Positions 39,786 through 49,711 are shown, numbered from the stretch's first letter. The stretch: 64,000 nucleotides of DNA from DASQZT01 sp963728965 (GCA_963728965.1 CAVSMH010000001.1:1-64000); one strand, 5' to 3'. The notes: generated from the letters alone by a model not told the origin. Program-made: numbers and translations.

Positions 39786-40308
39786 GCTTCACTCCTGGCC
39801 GGTGTCCGAGGTTGTAAAAGGCAAAGCCGTTCCAGCGCGTGCCCGTGGCTTCGGTCACGGCCTTGCTCAGCGATTTGTAGATCCTGCCGCCGCACTCAAA
39901 GCCGCCATCTGCGCGGACGTGGACGATGATGTCCTTCCCCTGATAGCGGCGAATTAAAGGAGTGCCCGGCAGCGGCAACCGCGGGTCGAGCGCGGGCTTG
40001 AGCCGCGCCTCCACCGTTCGGCTTTCGTCGATGGGCTCCCTCAGGAAGTTCTTCGGCGCGCGGATGCGCAGGTCGGCATCGTCCGCGATCTCGAGCGCGC
40101 GGCGGCGCGCACGCTCCGAGAGTCCGCCCCACGCGTTCGCCTGGATGCGCCAGGCGATGCGGCGGAACAGGAACTGCTTGTGATTGGATCGGGAGTTCTC
40201 GCCGAAGACCTCGCGGTACTTGTCCTTGAGTTGCGCGGTGGTCAGGCTGCGTAGGCCTTCGATCTCTTCTCTGATCCGTGATGGATCGACTGCGGTTTCG
40301 TTTCTCAT
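39769..40308 (-). CDS. DUF2924 protein of the serine-recombinase unit
   Basis: 179 residues. N-terminal 'EEIEGLRSLTTAQLKDKYRE', 'HKQFLFRRIAWRIQANAWGG', a linker with 'PLPGTPLIRRYQGKDIIVHV', and a C-terminal part with 'SLSKAVTEATGTRWNGFAF' that resembles a small DNA-binding domain. DUF2924 genes almost always precede a serine recombinase gene, as here (17-base overlap). Intact. It probably assists recombination or directs it, but its biochemical role is not established. Confidence 0.88.
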   Translation of the reverse strand: MRNETAVDPSRIREEIEGLRSLTTAQLKDKYREVFGENSRSNHKQFLFRRIAWRIQANAWGGLSERARRRALEIADDADLRIRAPKNFLREPIDESRTVEARLKPALDPRLPLPGTPLIRRYQGKDIIVHVRADGGFECGGRIYKSLSKAVTEATGTRWNGFAFYNLGHRPGVKRGEQE

Positions 40309-40870
40309 GGCGTTAACCAGCAGTCACATGAGGGCTCTCTGTCTCCGGCAAGTCAACTTGGCTGGCTGGCCGGATCCGGGAAGAGCAGCCGGACGAGTGC
40401 ATCGCCGAGGATGGCGGCAACTTCGGTGAATGGCGCTGTCGAGAGCGGCGTCGCGATCGCGCATGAGCGGTCTCCTTGGAAGACCACCCACGACGATCTC
40501 CGCTTGGCGGTCGAGCCGTCGTCTGGTGGATGTGATCGACGCGGCGTTGTGCCGTGTCCGTTAACTATATACGCCGGGCGGGTTCGAGTTGTCCGGCCTG
40601 GACTGCCAAAACCGGGTTTGCCGGGTTTGCTGTTGGAGTTGGCCGACAGGAATCGTATGGCCGTTAGTGGAAGCACTTCCATGAAGCGAAGATGCATCTC
40701 CGGCAAGCAGAAAATCGTGCACAGCAAGCCTTAAGAATGCGAAGTAAGATACACTGTCTGGTTCAGTCGAAGCAATGTCCCCCGCTCAGCTTCAGTTCCA
40801 GGAGTGAGAAGGAAGGCCGTTGTCCGACTCGATGCGACTAGTCAAAAGGCCACCTTAACATTGAGGCGAG
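40309..40870. other. Intergenic stretch with the paired 35-base site; possible very small ORF
   Basis: 560 bases between the recombinase unit (minus) and the three-gene operon (plus), so promoters for both should lie here. It contains copy B of the 35-base site. On the minus strand just before DUF2924 a short frame ends 'EVAAILGDALVRLLFPDP' and looks protein-like, but has no clear start. Repeats of CCGGGTTTG occur near 40610-40630. Confidence 0.5.
40564..40598 (+). repeat. 35-base site, copy B (partner at 16275-16309)
   Basis: ACTATATACGCC, 14 bases, TGTCCGGCC, with the same spacing as copy A. The second half, extended to TTCGAGTTGTCCGGCCTG, recurs with one mismatch at 45768-45785, so this sequence flanks both sides of the three-gene operon. 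It is close to the recombinase unit and could be its attachment or binding site. Confidence 0.5.
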
Positions 40871-41503
40871 ATGAACGCTCGTACGCCACATCGCGACGCT
40901 ATCCGGCTTCTTTTTTCCATCCGGGCAGGGAGTTCGCCCCTTGCAGACGCTGCTATGCCCGATGTAGCGGCGATCTTCAAAGGCGAGACGCGGCTTTTGG
41001 CCTTCGAGTTTTGGGTTCGAAACCCTGATTATCTTGCCGCGGAACTTCTGGACCTGTTCGAGCAAACGGGCGAATCTGAGTACTTTCTAGCGGCAAGGTC
41101 GATTTTTGATCATGAGGAGCCGGACTTACGCCGAGTTCCGATGATCCGCTATTTTTTTGGTGCCTACGATCGATTGGACGATGCCTTATCCCTGCTTCGG
41201 TCCCGCGATCTGATCCGCATCACCGGTCTGAAAAGCAAAGATAAAGTGCAGGAGACTGATTTTCTGCTGACGGCGAAGGGTGCGGACCTGTGCGTTTCAT
41301 GCGTGATCGCTGCGCCAGTCCTCAAATGGTATGCGGATCGCGGGGCCCTCGTCGCGAAGGTAGCGGGCGATAGAGGCGGAACTGCGCTGAAGCAGCAGCA
41401 ATATGAGCGGGCATCCTACGCCGAGACTGAGCTTGGTGGAGTGATCCCACCGATCGGCGACGAGGTCTTGCGGCGGCTGGAGCGAATGGGAGCGGCGGTC
41501 TAG
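40871..41503 (+). CDS. ABC-three-component-like small (middle) component
   Basis: 210 residues starting MNARTPHRDAIRLLFSIRAG. The central and C-terminal parts read like a winged-helix domain ('MIRYFFGAYDRLDDALSLLR', 'SRDLIRITGLKSKDKVQ', 'FLLTAKGADLCVSCVIAAP'). It is followed 10 bases later by an SMC-like ATPase and then a nuclease protein. Small helix-turn-helix-like proteins in this place are the 'middle component' of ABC-three-component systems and resemble LmuC of Lamassu in size and setting. Intact, with normal start context. The family assignment is by architecture, not by a diagnostic motif. Confidence 0.6.
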   Translation: MNARTPHRDAIRLLFSIRAGSSPLADAAMPDVAAIFKGETRLLAFEFWVRNPDYLAAELLDLFEQTGESEYFLAARSIFDHEEPDLRRVPMIRYFFGAYDRLDDALSLLRSRDLIRITGLKSKDKVQETDFLLTAKGADLCVSCVIAAPVLKWYADRGALVAKVAGDRGGTALKQQQYERASYAETELGGVIPPIGDEVLRRLERMGAAV

Positions 41504-41513
41504 GAGCGGACAA

Positions 41514-43472
41514 ATGGCCCAACCTAACGGAGAATGGCATGATATGATCGCGGCGCGTGCCGGAGTGGACGTCTCCAGGATCAAGTCCACCTTGGCGTCT
41601 CACCACATCATTCCAAGTCCTGTGCTGGCGTCGCCCCGGCGGCTAATGCTCGTCGAGATCGCCTTCTCTGGAGTCAAGGATGGGGTAGTGGATGGCGGCC
41701 CGTTCGAGTTCCGGTGGGACGGATTAGGGCATGGGCTCTGGGCCATGCTGACGGACCAGAATCTGCGCGGCAAATCATCCATTATGGAGGTGGTCCGGTG
41801 GCTACTGCGAGGAAGACCATCAAGCAACCTTCAAGATGACGTCCGACGGTGGATTCACCATGCCCACCTACGCTTTCTTCTTGACGACGTGAACCACGAA
41901 GTAAGGGTCGAAACGCAGGACGGCGTCACGGGCAGCCTCGTACGTTTAAAATCCGGCGCTACCGATGATGTGACGCTGGCCAAGTTCGCTAACGATCAGG
42001 AATTCGAAGCGGTGATGGCCGATTTCTTCATGCACGCGTTGGGCATGGAAGCTATCACGAGTTGGCGCGATAGCGTCGACCCCGACGAGTCCGGAAAGGC
42101 GATCTCCCATGGATGGGTAGCTTTTTCGGGTGCGATGTTCATCGGCACCAATTACGAGGTTCTGCTGGGCGATATGCCTGTGGCCGCCGGACTGAACGCG
42201 CGGCTGATGCAGATGTATCTGGGTGTGCCGTGGGTATCGACGTTGGCGGCGGCCAAATCGGCGCAACAGGCGGTCCAGAACGCAGCGGATATTCGATCAC
42301 GGCGACGCACGCACGAGCAGGCTGTCAGGCGTGCTCGCGCGGACCAGATCAGTGCTGACCTCGAATCCAAGCGCCGAAAGCTTTCTCGATTGCCCTCTGA
42401 CCAAGCGTTGCGCGATACGCTTTCCGCGCTCAGCAAGACGTACGCCGAGGCGAAGCGTCAGGAACAGGCCATACAACATCGGATTGAACGCGAGACATCG
42501 GCTCTGGACCAGGTGGATGCGGTTTATCAGGAAGATCGCCGGGATCTCCAAACCCATCTGGATTCGATGGCCGCCGGCGCTGTTTTCCGCATGCTCGATC
42601 CTACATGCTGCCCACGATGCGATCACTCTATTCCAGACTCAAGAAAGAAGCAGGAGAAAGTGACGCACGCCTGCGCGGTCTGCGGGGAGTCCATCGCCGC
42701 GAGCGATGATGCGGAGATTTTGCGGAGCGAGATCGAAGGCAGGGTTAAGGCATCAAAGGCCGCTTGTGACAAGCTGGCGGCGGGTCTTGAGGCCGCAAAG
42801 GGCAAGCTGGGGGAAGTTCAAGACAGCCTCGCAACAATTCAGGCTCAGATCGACGAAAACACGGCGCGCTTGGGAACATTCGCACGCCGTCAGGAACTGC
42901 TCACCGTCATCTCGGTGCTTGAGGGGCGTCTTCAGGAGGCAGCATTCGAGCCTGAGCCCGAGGATGGAGGCAACGAGGACGATCTGGCCATTCTGAACGC
43001 GATCGTTGTGGAAACGGAGGACCGCGTCAGAGCTTTGCGCGAGGAGTTGTTGAAGGATGTGTCGGCGCGTCTGGTGGAGTACGCCCGGCACTTCGGAATG
43101 CACAGCCTTTCTCAGGCATCTCTGAAAGGGAACGCCAATCTGTCTTTGGAAAAGGGCGCTGCTACGACCAGCTACAGCAAGGTGACGGAGGGAGAGAAAC
43201 TTAGGCTAAAGGTCGCGACTGTTCTGGCCATGATAGAGGTCGCCGAAAAACGGAGTGTTGGTCGTCACCCGGGGCTGCTGATGATCGACTCCCCGGCGGC
43301 GCAGGAAGTTTCCCCTGACGACCTCGGCGAATTGGTCGCCGGACTGCAATCAGTCTCGAAGAGCATCTCCCACATTCAGGTATTTGTCTCTGGCCGCACC
43401 TCGGCGGCAATTACGGAACACGTGCCGGCAATAAACCGCCGCGAGGCTTTGGGCGGGGGCTTCCTGTGGTGA
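41514..43472 (+). CDS. SMC/Rad50-like ATPase with internal zinc ribbon
   Basis: 652 residues, intact. Walker A-like 'TDQNLRGKSSIMEV' near residue 80; a long coiled coil (about 240-510) interrupted at its tip by two CxxC pairs ('CCPRCDHS' near 365, 'CAVCGES' near 386); signature 'TEGEKLRLKVATV' near 555; Walker B 'LLMIDSPAAQE' near 588. An SMC-type DNA-bridging or sensing engine. It overlaps the nuclease gene by seven bases. The DSP form of Walker B and a complete zinc ribbon instead of a single Rad50 hook CxxC set it apart from Rad50/SbcC. Confidence 0.82.
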   Translation: MAQPNGEWHDMIAARAGVDVSRIKSTLASHHIIPSPVLASPRRLMLVEIAFSGVKDGVVDGGPFEFRWDGLGHGLWAMLTDQNLRGKSSIMEVVRWLLRGRPSSNLQDDVRRWIHHAHLRFLLDDVNHEVRVETQDGVTGSLVRLKSGATDDVTLAKFANDQEFEAVMADFFMHALGMEAITSWRDSVDPDESGKAISHGWVAFSGAMFIGTNYEVLLGDMPVAAGLNARLMQMYLGVPWVSTLAAAKSAQQAVQNAADIRSRRRTHEQAVRRARADQISADLESKRRKLSRLPSDQALRDTLSALSKTYAEAKRQEQAIQHRIERETSALDQVDAVYQEDRRDLQTHLDSMAAGAVFRMLDPTCCPRCDHSIPDSRKKQEKVTHACAVCGESIAASDDAEILRSEIEGRVKASKAACDKLAAGLEAAKGKLGEVQDSLATIQAQIDENTARLGTFARRQELLTVISVLEGRLQEAAFEPEPEDGGNEDDLAILNAIVVETEDRVRALREELLKDVSARLVEYARHFGMHSLSQASLKGNANLSLEKGAATTSYSKVTEGEKLRLKVATVLAMIEVAEKRSVGRHPGLLMIDSPAAQEVSPDDLGELVAGLQSVSKSISHIQVFVSGRTSAAITEHVPAINRREALGGGFLW

Positions 43473-45475
43473 TCCGCGATGGGCGGCCGGCTGAAAGGCA
43501 TCCCATAGAAGCAAGCCTGATGGCTCTGCTTGAAGCTGGTCAGGAGCCGTCAATCACAGCGCTCGGTGGCCTCGATCTTATAGCGGGAGCGGCGAAAACG
43601 CTCGGTGCTTCCCCGTTACTGCCGGAACTGCTACGGCCCGTGCTTCGGTCTTGGGGCCGGACCCCGGCGCAGGAACAAACGTTGGTCGCGGACACCTTTC
43701 TGAATTTGCTGGAAGGCGTGTCGACTGATTTCGTTCTGATTGAAGCAGTCGATATTCTCGACACATTCCGCCCGCTGCCGGACGGCACGGATGAAGTGTG
43801 TTTCGCGATATTCCTGGCCAAAGCAGGGCGGTGCGAAGCGGAGCTTACGGCACTGGCCCGCGGAGCGGCGCTAGATGGAGCCTTCCGATTTGCTGCGTCG
43901 AATCGCCGATGGCAGTTGCGTCTTCTAGATTTCCTTCTGGGATTGTCACCGAATGACGAGCCGGTCTTCCTGTGCCGAGCGGCTAAGATAATGGGCGTTG
44001 CCTATTCCCACTGGCACGAACGGGAGCTGTTGGCAAAATTGGCTGAACTCGTCAATGTGGAGGCTGCGCAGCCGGACGCTTCATTTGAGCTGGGGATGGC
44101 GAATCTGGCGGATGGACTTGATGCTTCTTCCCAGGACGCTGCCCAGGACTTTCTTCATAAAGCCAAGGTTTGGTTCGATCTATCAGCGTCATCACGTGAG
44201 TCGAACCCCGAAGCGCGCTTGTATCGGGACTGTCTTGATCTCCTGACGCAGTACAGCGCTGGGCTGGACAAAGAGAGCCTGAGCGACACGCGGGACCGGG
44301 TCTGGGCCAATGCCTTCGAGCTGACAGCGTGGCACCGAGACGACAACTCACCCTCATGGCTCGGGTCACGGCACACTGAAGCCGCATGCTGGACCGTCAT
44401 GGCCAACACCATCGCAGGCTTAGTCGAGCATCTCGACGAAACGGCTTGGTGGGATCCCTCCGCTGTCATCGAACACCACCTTCTTGCCACGTACACAGCG
44501 GGCAGAAGCATTCTCCGCCGACGTACAGACGGAAGCCTCGGAATGCTCCTGCAGCCGCGGATCACGGCGAGCCTCGCAAGGGTGAAAGGTCAGGCGTACC
44601 AGCTGAAGATTTGGCTCAGCAAGAACGCCGCTAACCCATGGGCCGATGAAGCGCGCGATCTGATCAAAGCGGTCGATCAGTTTGTCGAGCGAGAAAAGGG
44701 GTATCAAAACCCTTCTGAGGCGACGGCCCCATGCCTGACGGTCGCCGCCCTCATCGATAAGGCAGGCCTCCCCGCAGTAGTGAAGGGTAGCTTGACGGCT
44801 GTGGTCTCGAACGCCTTCACCCTTCAGCTCGCCAACCTGACGCTTGCGGAGGTCGAGATCATCGAGAGATGTCGAGCGGCTGTCGCGGTCCATCCCGATC
44901 ACCACGACAATCCGCATGGGCAACGACTCTTCGACACCGTGCTGCTTTGGACAGTACGGTTCGTTTACACGCGTCTTGAGGTTACACAGAAAGACGACCC
45001 GACGGTGGCCTACCTATTTGAACGAGCTGACGGAAAGGTTGCTCATGAAGATGAACTGCAGGCTGATTACTTTCGCTGGCTCTCGACGAGCACGGCGGGC
45101 ACTGATATAGAGCCAACCAATCTCGGGGGAGGGCGCGGCGATCTCAAACTGAAATCGAGCGGCGAGCGCCTTGTGATCGAAGTTAAGCGCGAGATGAGCG
45201 ATTCGTCTTTCGATGCAATCGCTGCTTCTTATGCCGCGCAGAGCACTGACTACCAGAATGTGAGCATTCGACTGGGATTTTTGCTTGTTCTCGATCTAGC
45301 GGCATCGAACGGCGATGGAACGCCCCATATCACGACACTATTCGAGACACGGGACATTCGGAGGCCCGGAGAGATTGTCCCGCGCTCAATCACAATGGTC
45401 AAGTTGCCTGGGCGCAGGAAACGCCCCAGTGATCTCACCAAAGCGGCCAAATCGAGAAAAGTCCGCACCTCGTGA
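43466..45475 (+). CDS. Large protein with C-terminal PD-(D/E)XK nuclease, putative effector
   Basis: 669 residues starting with a GTG that overlaps the ATPase stop. The first 500 residues are all-helical, possibly repeat-like ('EVCFAIFLAKAGRCEAELTA', 'FELGMANLADGLDASSQDAA'). From about residue 525 a restriction-like nuclease is visible: Glu in 'HEDELQADYF', Asp near 558 in 'GGGRGDLKLK', and 'RLVIEVKREM' with Glu571 and Lys573, followed by 'AASYAAQSTDYQ'. It is most likely the DNA-cleaving effector of the three-gene system. The helical part may sense or dock with the ATPase. Confidence 0.72.
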   Translation: MVIRDGRPAERHPIEASLMALLEAGQEPSITALGGLDLIAGAAKTLGASPLLPELLRPVLRSWGRTPAQEQTLVADTFLNLLEGVSTDFVLIEAVDILDTFRPLPDGTDEVCFAIFLAKAGRCEAELTALARGAALDGAFRFAASNRRWQLRLLDFLLGLSPNDEPVFLCRAAKIMGVAYSHWHERELLAKLAELVNVEAAQPDASFELGMANLADGLDASSQDAAQDFLHKAKVWFDLSASSRESNPEARLYRDCLDLLTQYSAGLDKESLSDTRDRVWANAFELTAWHRDDNSPSWLGSRHTEAACWTVMANTIAGLVEHLDETAWWDPSAVIEHHLLATYTAGRSILRRRTDGSLGMLLQPRITASLARVKGQAYQLKIWLSKNAANPWADEARDLIKAVDQFVEREKGYQNPSEATAPCLTVAALIDKAGLPAVVKGSLTAVVSNAFTLQLANLTLAEVEIIERCRAAVAVHPDHHDNPHGQRLFDTVLLWTVRFVYTRLEVTQKDDPTVAYLFERADGKVAHEDELQADYFRWLSTSTAGTDIEPTNLGGGRGDLKLKSSGERLVIEVKREMSDSSFDAIAASYAAQSTDYQNVSIRLGFLLVLDLAASNGDGTPHITTLFETRDIRRPGEIVPRSITMVKLPGRRKRPSDLTKAAKSRKVRTS

Positions 45476-46060
<585 letters not shown>

Positions 46061-46219
46061 CCGGTTGTAGCGCCAAACATAAGTAGCGCTGATCCGCCTT
46101 CGCGCGGGGTGTTCCATGTTCTGCCCCAGACCCTGAAGGACTATCAGCAGCCCAGAACTTGAGCCGGGGCAGCAGCCGTTTGTGGCCGATAAGTATCTTG
46201 GAGACCACGCGAATTGCAT

Positions 46220-49200
46220 ATGACAACCCGGATCTGGATCACGAGCATCGGGTGGCTGCTTTGCGCGTCGTATGCACAGGCACAACATTCCACATTTCAG
46301 ACATATGGAGCCGAACTGGGCTTAACCAATCCCACTATTCTGGCCCTGCACCAGGATCGTAGAGGCTTCCTTTGGGTGAGCACGGAAGGCGGGCTGTTCC
46401 GGTACGACGGCGACCGTTTTCAGCCTTTCCGCGCGTACGCCGGCGCAAAAACGGGCTATACGTACTCCCTGCACAGTTCTCCCGATGGCCAGTTCTGGAC
46501 AGCGTCGAGCGCTGGACTATTCAGGTTGACCGGGGATCGTCTGGTTGTGGTTCCAGGCTTTGAAAGTGAGCAACTGGAAGGCGGACAGTCCATCGGGAGC
46601 GACGCCACAAACGTGTATGTGGCCACGCCCCGTGGTCTTCGCGCGATGAACCTCTACGGCCGCGGACAGGTGCGCCTCCTTTCGCCGAGACAGTCTCATA
46701 GTGTGCTCGTGGCATCGGATCATACCATCTGGTTCGGATGCGGCAATCGGTTGTGTTCGATGCAAGCCGGCCGTGAACAGGAGTGGGGCGCCGAGCGAGG
46801 CGTGAGCGCAGGGCCTTGGAACAGTATCGCAGAGGATAGCGGCGGCCGTCTGTGGATTCGTTCGAGCGATCGGGTGCTAGTGCGCGAATCGACCAGCACG
46901 GCTTTTCATGCTGTGGGGAATCTTCCGGCGTTGAACTCATCACGCGGTTCGTTGCTGGTCTCGAATAGTTGTGGGCAGGTCATGATACCGCACAACGCGG
47001 GATTGATGATTTGCGACGCTGAGCAATGCCGGAATTCCGGCCCGGAAAGTGGACTGCCGCGCACGGAGGTTCTCACGGCATTGGAAGACCGCGAGGGTTC
47101 GCTTTGGCTTGGCTACAGTGGCCGCGGACTGGCTCGCCAGCTGGGAGGCAACCAATGGCAGAGCTTCACGGAGGAAGAAGGACTGGGCAGCCCAGGAATC
47201 TGGCGAATCGTCCGCGACATCGCAGGCGACCTGTGGATTGGTACCAGCCGTGGCCTATTCCATGGCTCCTATACCGCTGGCCGCTGGCGGTTTCGGCGAT
47301 CAGATGCGGTGGGGGAACTGACAGTGTATGGACTGGTCGCGGACCCGGATGGCTCGTTGTGGATCGGAACGTTCCAGCCTGGGGAGAACGGTCTGGTTCG
47401 GTACAATCCGCGAACCCACGAAAAGGTAGTTTACCGTGTTTCCCCACGCTCCACGGGATTCTCGATCACGCAATTGAGCCGCGATGACACAGGCACGATT
47501 TGGGTTGCCGGACGGCGTGGCGTCATGCGACTGTTGCCCGGCGGCACGCGACTCGAGCCAGTGCCTCTACCCGTGGACGGCGCGGCTATTACGGAAATCC
47601 GGTCGACCAATCGTGGCTTGTACGTGGCGGGTAGGAAAGGTCTGTATATCCAGCAGGGAGCAGTACGCCGTTTGCTAACGGCAGCCGATGGCTTGAAGGA
47701 CGACTTTGTGCAGTCGCTCTCGGTAGGCCCGGATGGGGCGCTGTGGATTGCCTATTTTTCGCCGTCTGGGATCACACGGATAGAGGTCAACGGCGGAAAG
47801 GTTGAGCTGCGCCACTTGACATCGGACGAGGGACTTCCGGGCAATGTTGTCTACTCGCAATTCTTCGATGCGCTAGGCCGGCACTGGCTGGGTACCGACA
47901 ACGGCGTCGCGGTCCTCGACGGCGAGCGGTGGAGACACTACGATGTGTCGGATGGGCTGGTATGGAACGACTGCAACGCCCACTCATATCTGACGGAGCC
48001 TGACAGTACCGTGTGGGTGGGAACCAGCGCGGGACTAGCTCGGTATCACCCGGCTGGCCGGTCGAAATCAGTGTTGCCCGACACCCTGATTACTTCTGTG
48101 CTGCGTAATGATGTGCCGTCAGCCGGCGCGGATTTCGACTCCACCACGCGTTCCCTGGCGCTTCGGTTCACAGTGCTGTCCTATCAAGATCAGACGCCAA
48201 GATTCCGGTATCGAATCGGAGCCGGCTCCAGCCCGTGGGTTCAGACAAAAACACATGAGGTCCGTTTCGCCGAACTTCCTTCCGGCTCTTACCGGTTCGA
48301 AGTTCAGGGTGGAACGGAGGCCGGCGAGTGGAGCCACCCTGCGGTCCTGAACTTTCGGATCCATTCGCCCTGGTACCTGTCCTGGCCGTGCCAGGTAGGT
48401 TCGTTGCTCCTGCTCGGCGCGTTGGTTTGGTTCTGGTGGCGGCAGCGGGAGATTCGCCAAAGTACACTTCGAGCGACGCTCGAAGCGGCGGTCGCGGAAC
48501 GGACACGGGACTTGGCCGAGGCCACCAAGCGGGCCGAGCAGGCCAATAACTCCAAGAGTCAGTTCCTGGCGAACATGAGTCACGAGATTCGTACACCGAT
48601 GCATGGCGTCCTCGGCATGGCGCGCCTGGCACTTGATTCGAAAACGCTTCCGGAGTCGTCCGAGCACGTGGAGACCTTGTGTGGCACCGCAGAAGGGCTG
48701 TTGCATGTGATCAATGACATCCTCGACTTTTCCAAAATCGAGGCCGGCAAAATGCCGCTAGAGCACATTCCGTTCTCGCTGCCTCGCATGTTGGATGATC
48801 TTCGTAAGCTCATTTCTCCTCGAGCAGGCGCCAAGGGCGTAGACCTTCAGTGTCAGGCTGCTGAGAGTGTCCCGACGGTCATAGTAGGAGATCCGGCCAG
48901 GTTGCGGCAGGTACTCATGAACCTATTGGGAAATGCAGTCAAGTTCACATCAAATGGATCAGTTACGTTGGAAGTGGTCCAAACCGCATCGGACCCCGTG
49001 GATAGACGGTGCGAATTGCACTTTCGAGTGCGGGACACGGGCGTCGGCATTCCGAAGGAGCAGCAACAGACAATTTTCGAGGCATTCGGACAAGCCGACA
49101 GCAGCGTGACGAGGCGGTTCGGCGGAACAGGGCTAGGGCTGACCATTTGTTCTCAACTGGTGCAGTTGATGGGGGGACACATTTGGGTTGAAAGCGCGCC

Positions 49201-49711
49201 CGGAGTCGGGAGCACATTCCAGTTTACGTGCTCGGTCGGAATAGCAGGCCCGGAGTGTCTTGCCGAACGCACGGTGGACATCGTGGAGGAAGAACAACAC
49301 GGCCTTCGTGTTCTCTTGGCCGAAGACAATCCCGTAAATCAGAGAGTGGCGACCGCGATGCTACGTAAGCACGCTCACCAAGTGACGGTCGTATCCACGG
49401 GTGTGGATGCTGTGGAGGCTTGGGAAGCAGGAGAATTCGATGTCATCTTGACTGATAACCAGATGCCCAAAATGGGTGGCCTCGAAGCTGTGCGCTGCAT
49501 TCGAGAGTGTGAAATCGCTACAGGCCGTAGACGCACACGGGTAGTGGCTCTGAGTGCGAGTGCAATGATCGGAGATCGCGAGCGGTTCTTGTCCGCGGGC
49601 ATGGATGCATTTCTCGCTAAGCCGTTCTCCGCTGCCGAACTGTACTCGGTGTTGCGACAGGTAATGGAGCCACGACCGGCGGCCGAGCCAAGATGGGAAA
49701 CCAAGGACTGA
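46220..49711 (+). CDS. Hybrid sensor histidine kinase with two-component propeller and Y_Y_Y domains
   Basis: About 1163 residues from the ATG at 46220 (a TTG six bases earlier also opens the frame). A signal peptide (ends near AQAQ) exposes a large sensor made of propeller repeats of the 'GFLWVSTEGGLFRYD' and 'DLWIGTSRGLF' type, then a Y_Y_Y domain near 620-710, one membrane span near 720-745, HisKA with phospho-His in 'MSHEIRTPMHG' near 787, an ATPase domain ('FGGTGLGLTICSQL'), and a receiver with Asp near 1078 ('VILTDNQMPKMGG'). These kinases sense extracellular ligands and are abundant in Acidobacteria and Bacteroidota. No obvious partner is adjacent. Confidence 0.93.
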   Translation: MTTRIWITSIGWLLCASYAQAQHSTFQTYGAELGLTNPTILALHQDRRGFLWVSTEGGLFRYDGDRFQPFRAYAGAKTGYTYSLHSSPDGQFWTASSAGLFRLTGDRLVVVPGFESEQLEGGQSIGSDATNVYVATPRGLRAMNLYGRGQVRLLSPRQSHSVLVASDHTIWFGCGNRLCSMQAGREQEWGAERGVSAGPWNSIAEDSGGRLWIRSSDRVLVRESTSTAFHAVGNLPALNSSRGSLLVSNSCGQVMIPHNAGLMICDAEQCRNSGPESGLPRTEVLTALEDREGSLWLGYSGRGLARQLGGNQWQSFTEEEGLGSPGIWRIVRDIAGDLWIGTSRGLFHGSYTAGRWRFRRSDAVGELTVYGLVADPDGSLWIGTFQPGENGLVRYNPRTHEKVVYRVSPRSTGFSITQLSRDDTGTIWVAGRRGVMRLLPGGTRLEPVPLPVDGAAITEIRSTNRGLYVAGRKGLYIQQGAVRRLLTAADGLKDDFVQSLSVGPDGALWIAYFSPSGITRIEVNGGKVELRHLTSDEGLPGNVVYSQFFDALGRHWLGTDNGVAVLDGERWRHYDVSDGLVWNDCNAHSYLTEPDSTVWVGTSAGLARYHPAGRSKSVLPDTLITSVLRNDVPSAGADFDSTTRSLALRFTVLSYQDQTPRFRYRIGAGSSPWVQTKTHEVRFAELPSGSYRFEVQGGTEAGEWSHPAVLNFRIHSPWYLSWPCQVGSLLLLGALVWFWWRQREIRQSTLRATLEAAVAERTRDLAEATKRAEQANNSKSQFLANMSHEIRTPMHGVLGMARLALDSKTLPESSEHVETLCGTAEGLLHVINDILDFSKIEAGKMPLEHIPFSLPRMLDDLRKLISPRAGAKGVDLQCQAAESVPTVIVGDPARLRQVLMNLLGNAVKFTSNGSVTLEVVQTASDPVDRRCELHFRVRDTGVGIPKEQQQTIFEAFGQADSSVTRRFGGTGLGLTICSQLVQLMGGHIWVESAPGVGSTFQFTCSVGIAGPECLAERTVDIVEEEQHGLRVLLAEDNPVNQRVATAMLRKHAHQVTVVSTGVDAVEAWEAGEFDVILTDNQMPKMGGLEAVRCIRECEIATGRRRTRVVALSASAMIGDRERFLSAGMDAFLAKPFSAAELYSVLRQVMEPRPAAEPRWETKD

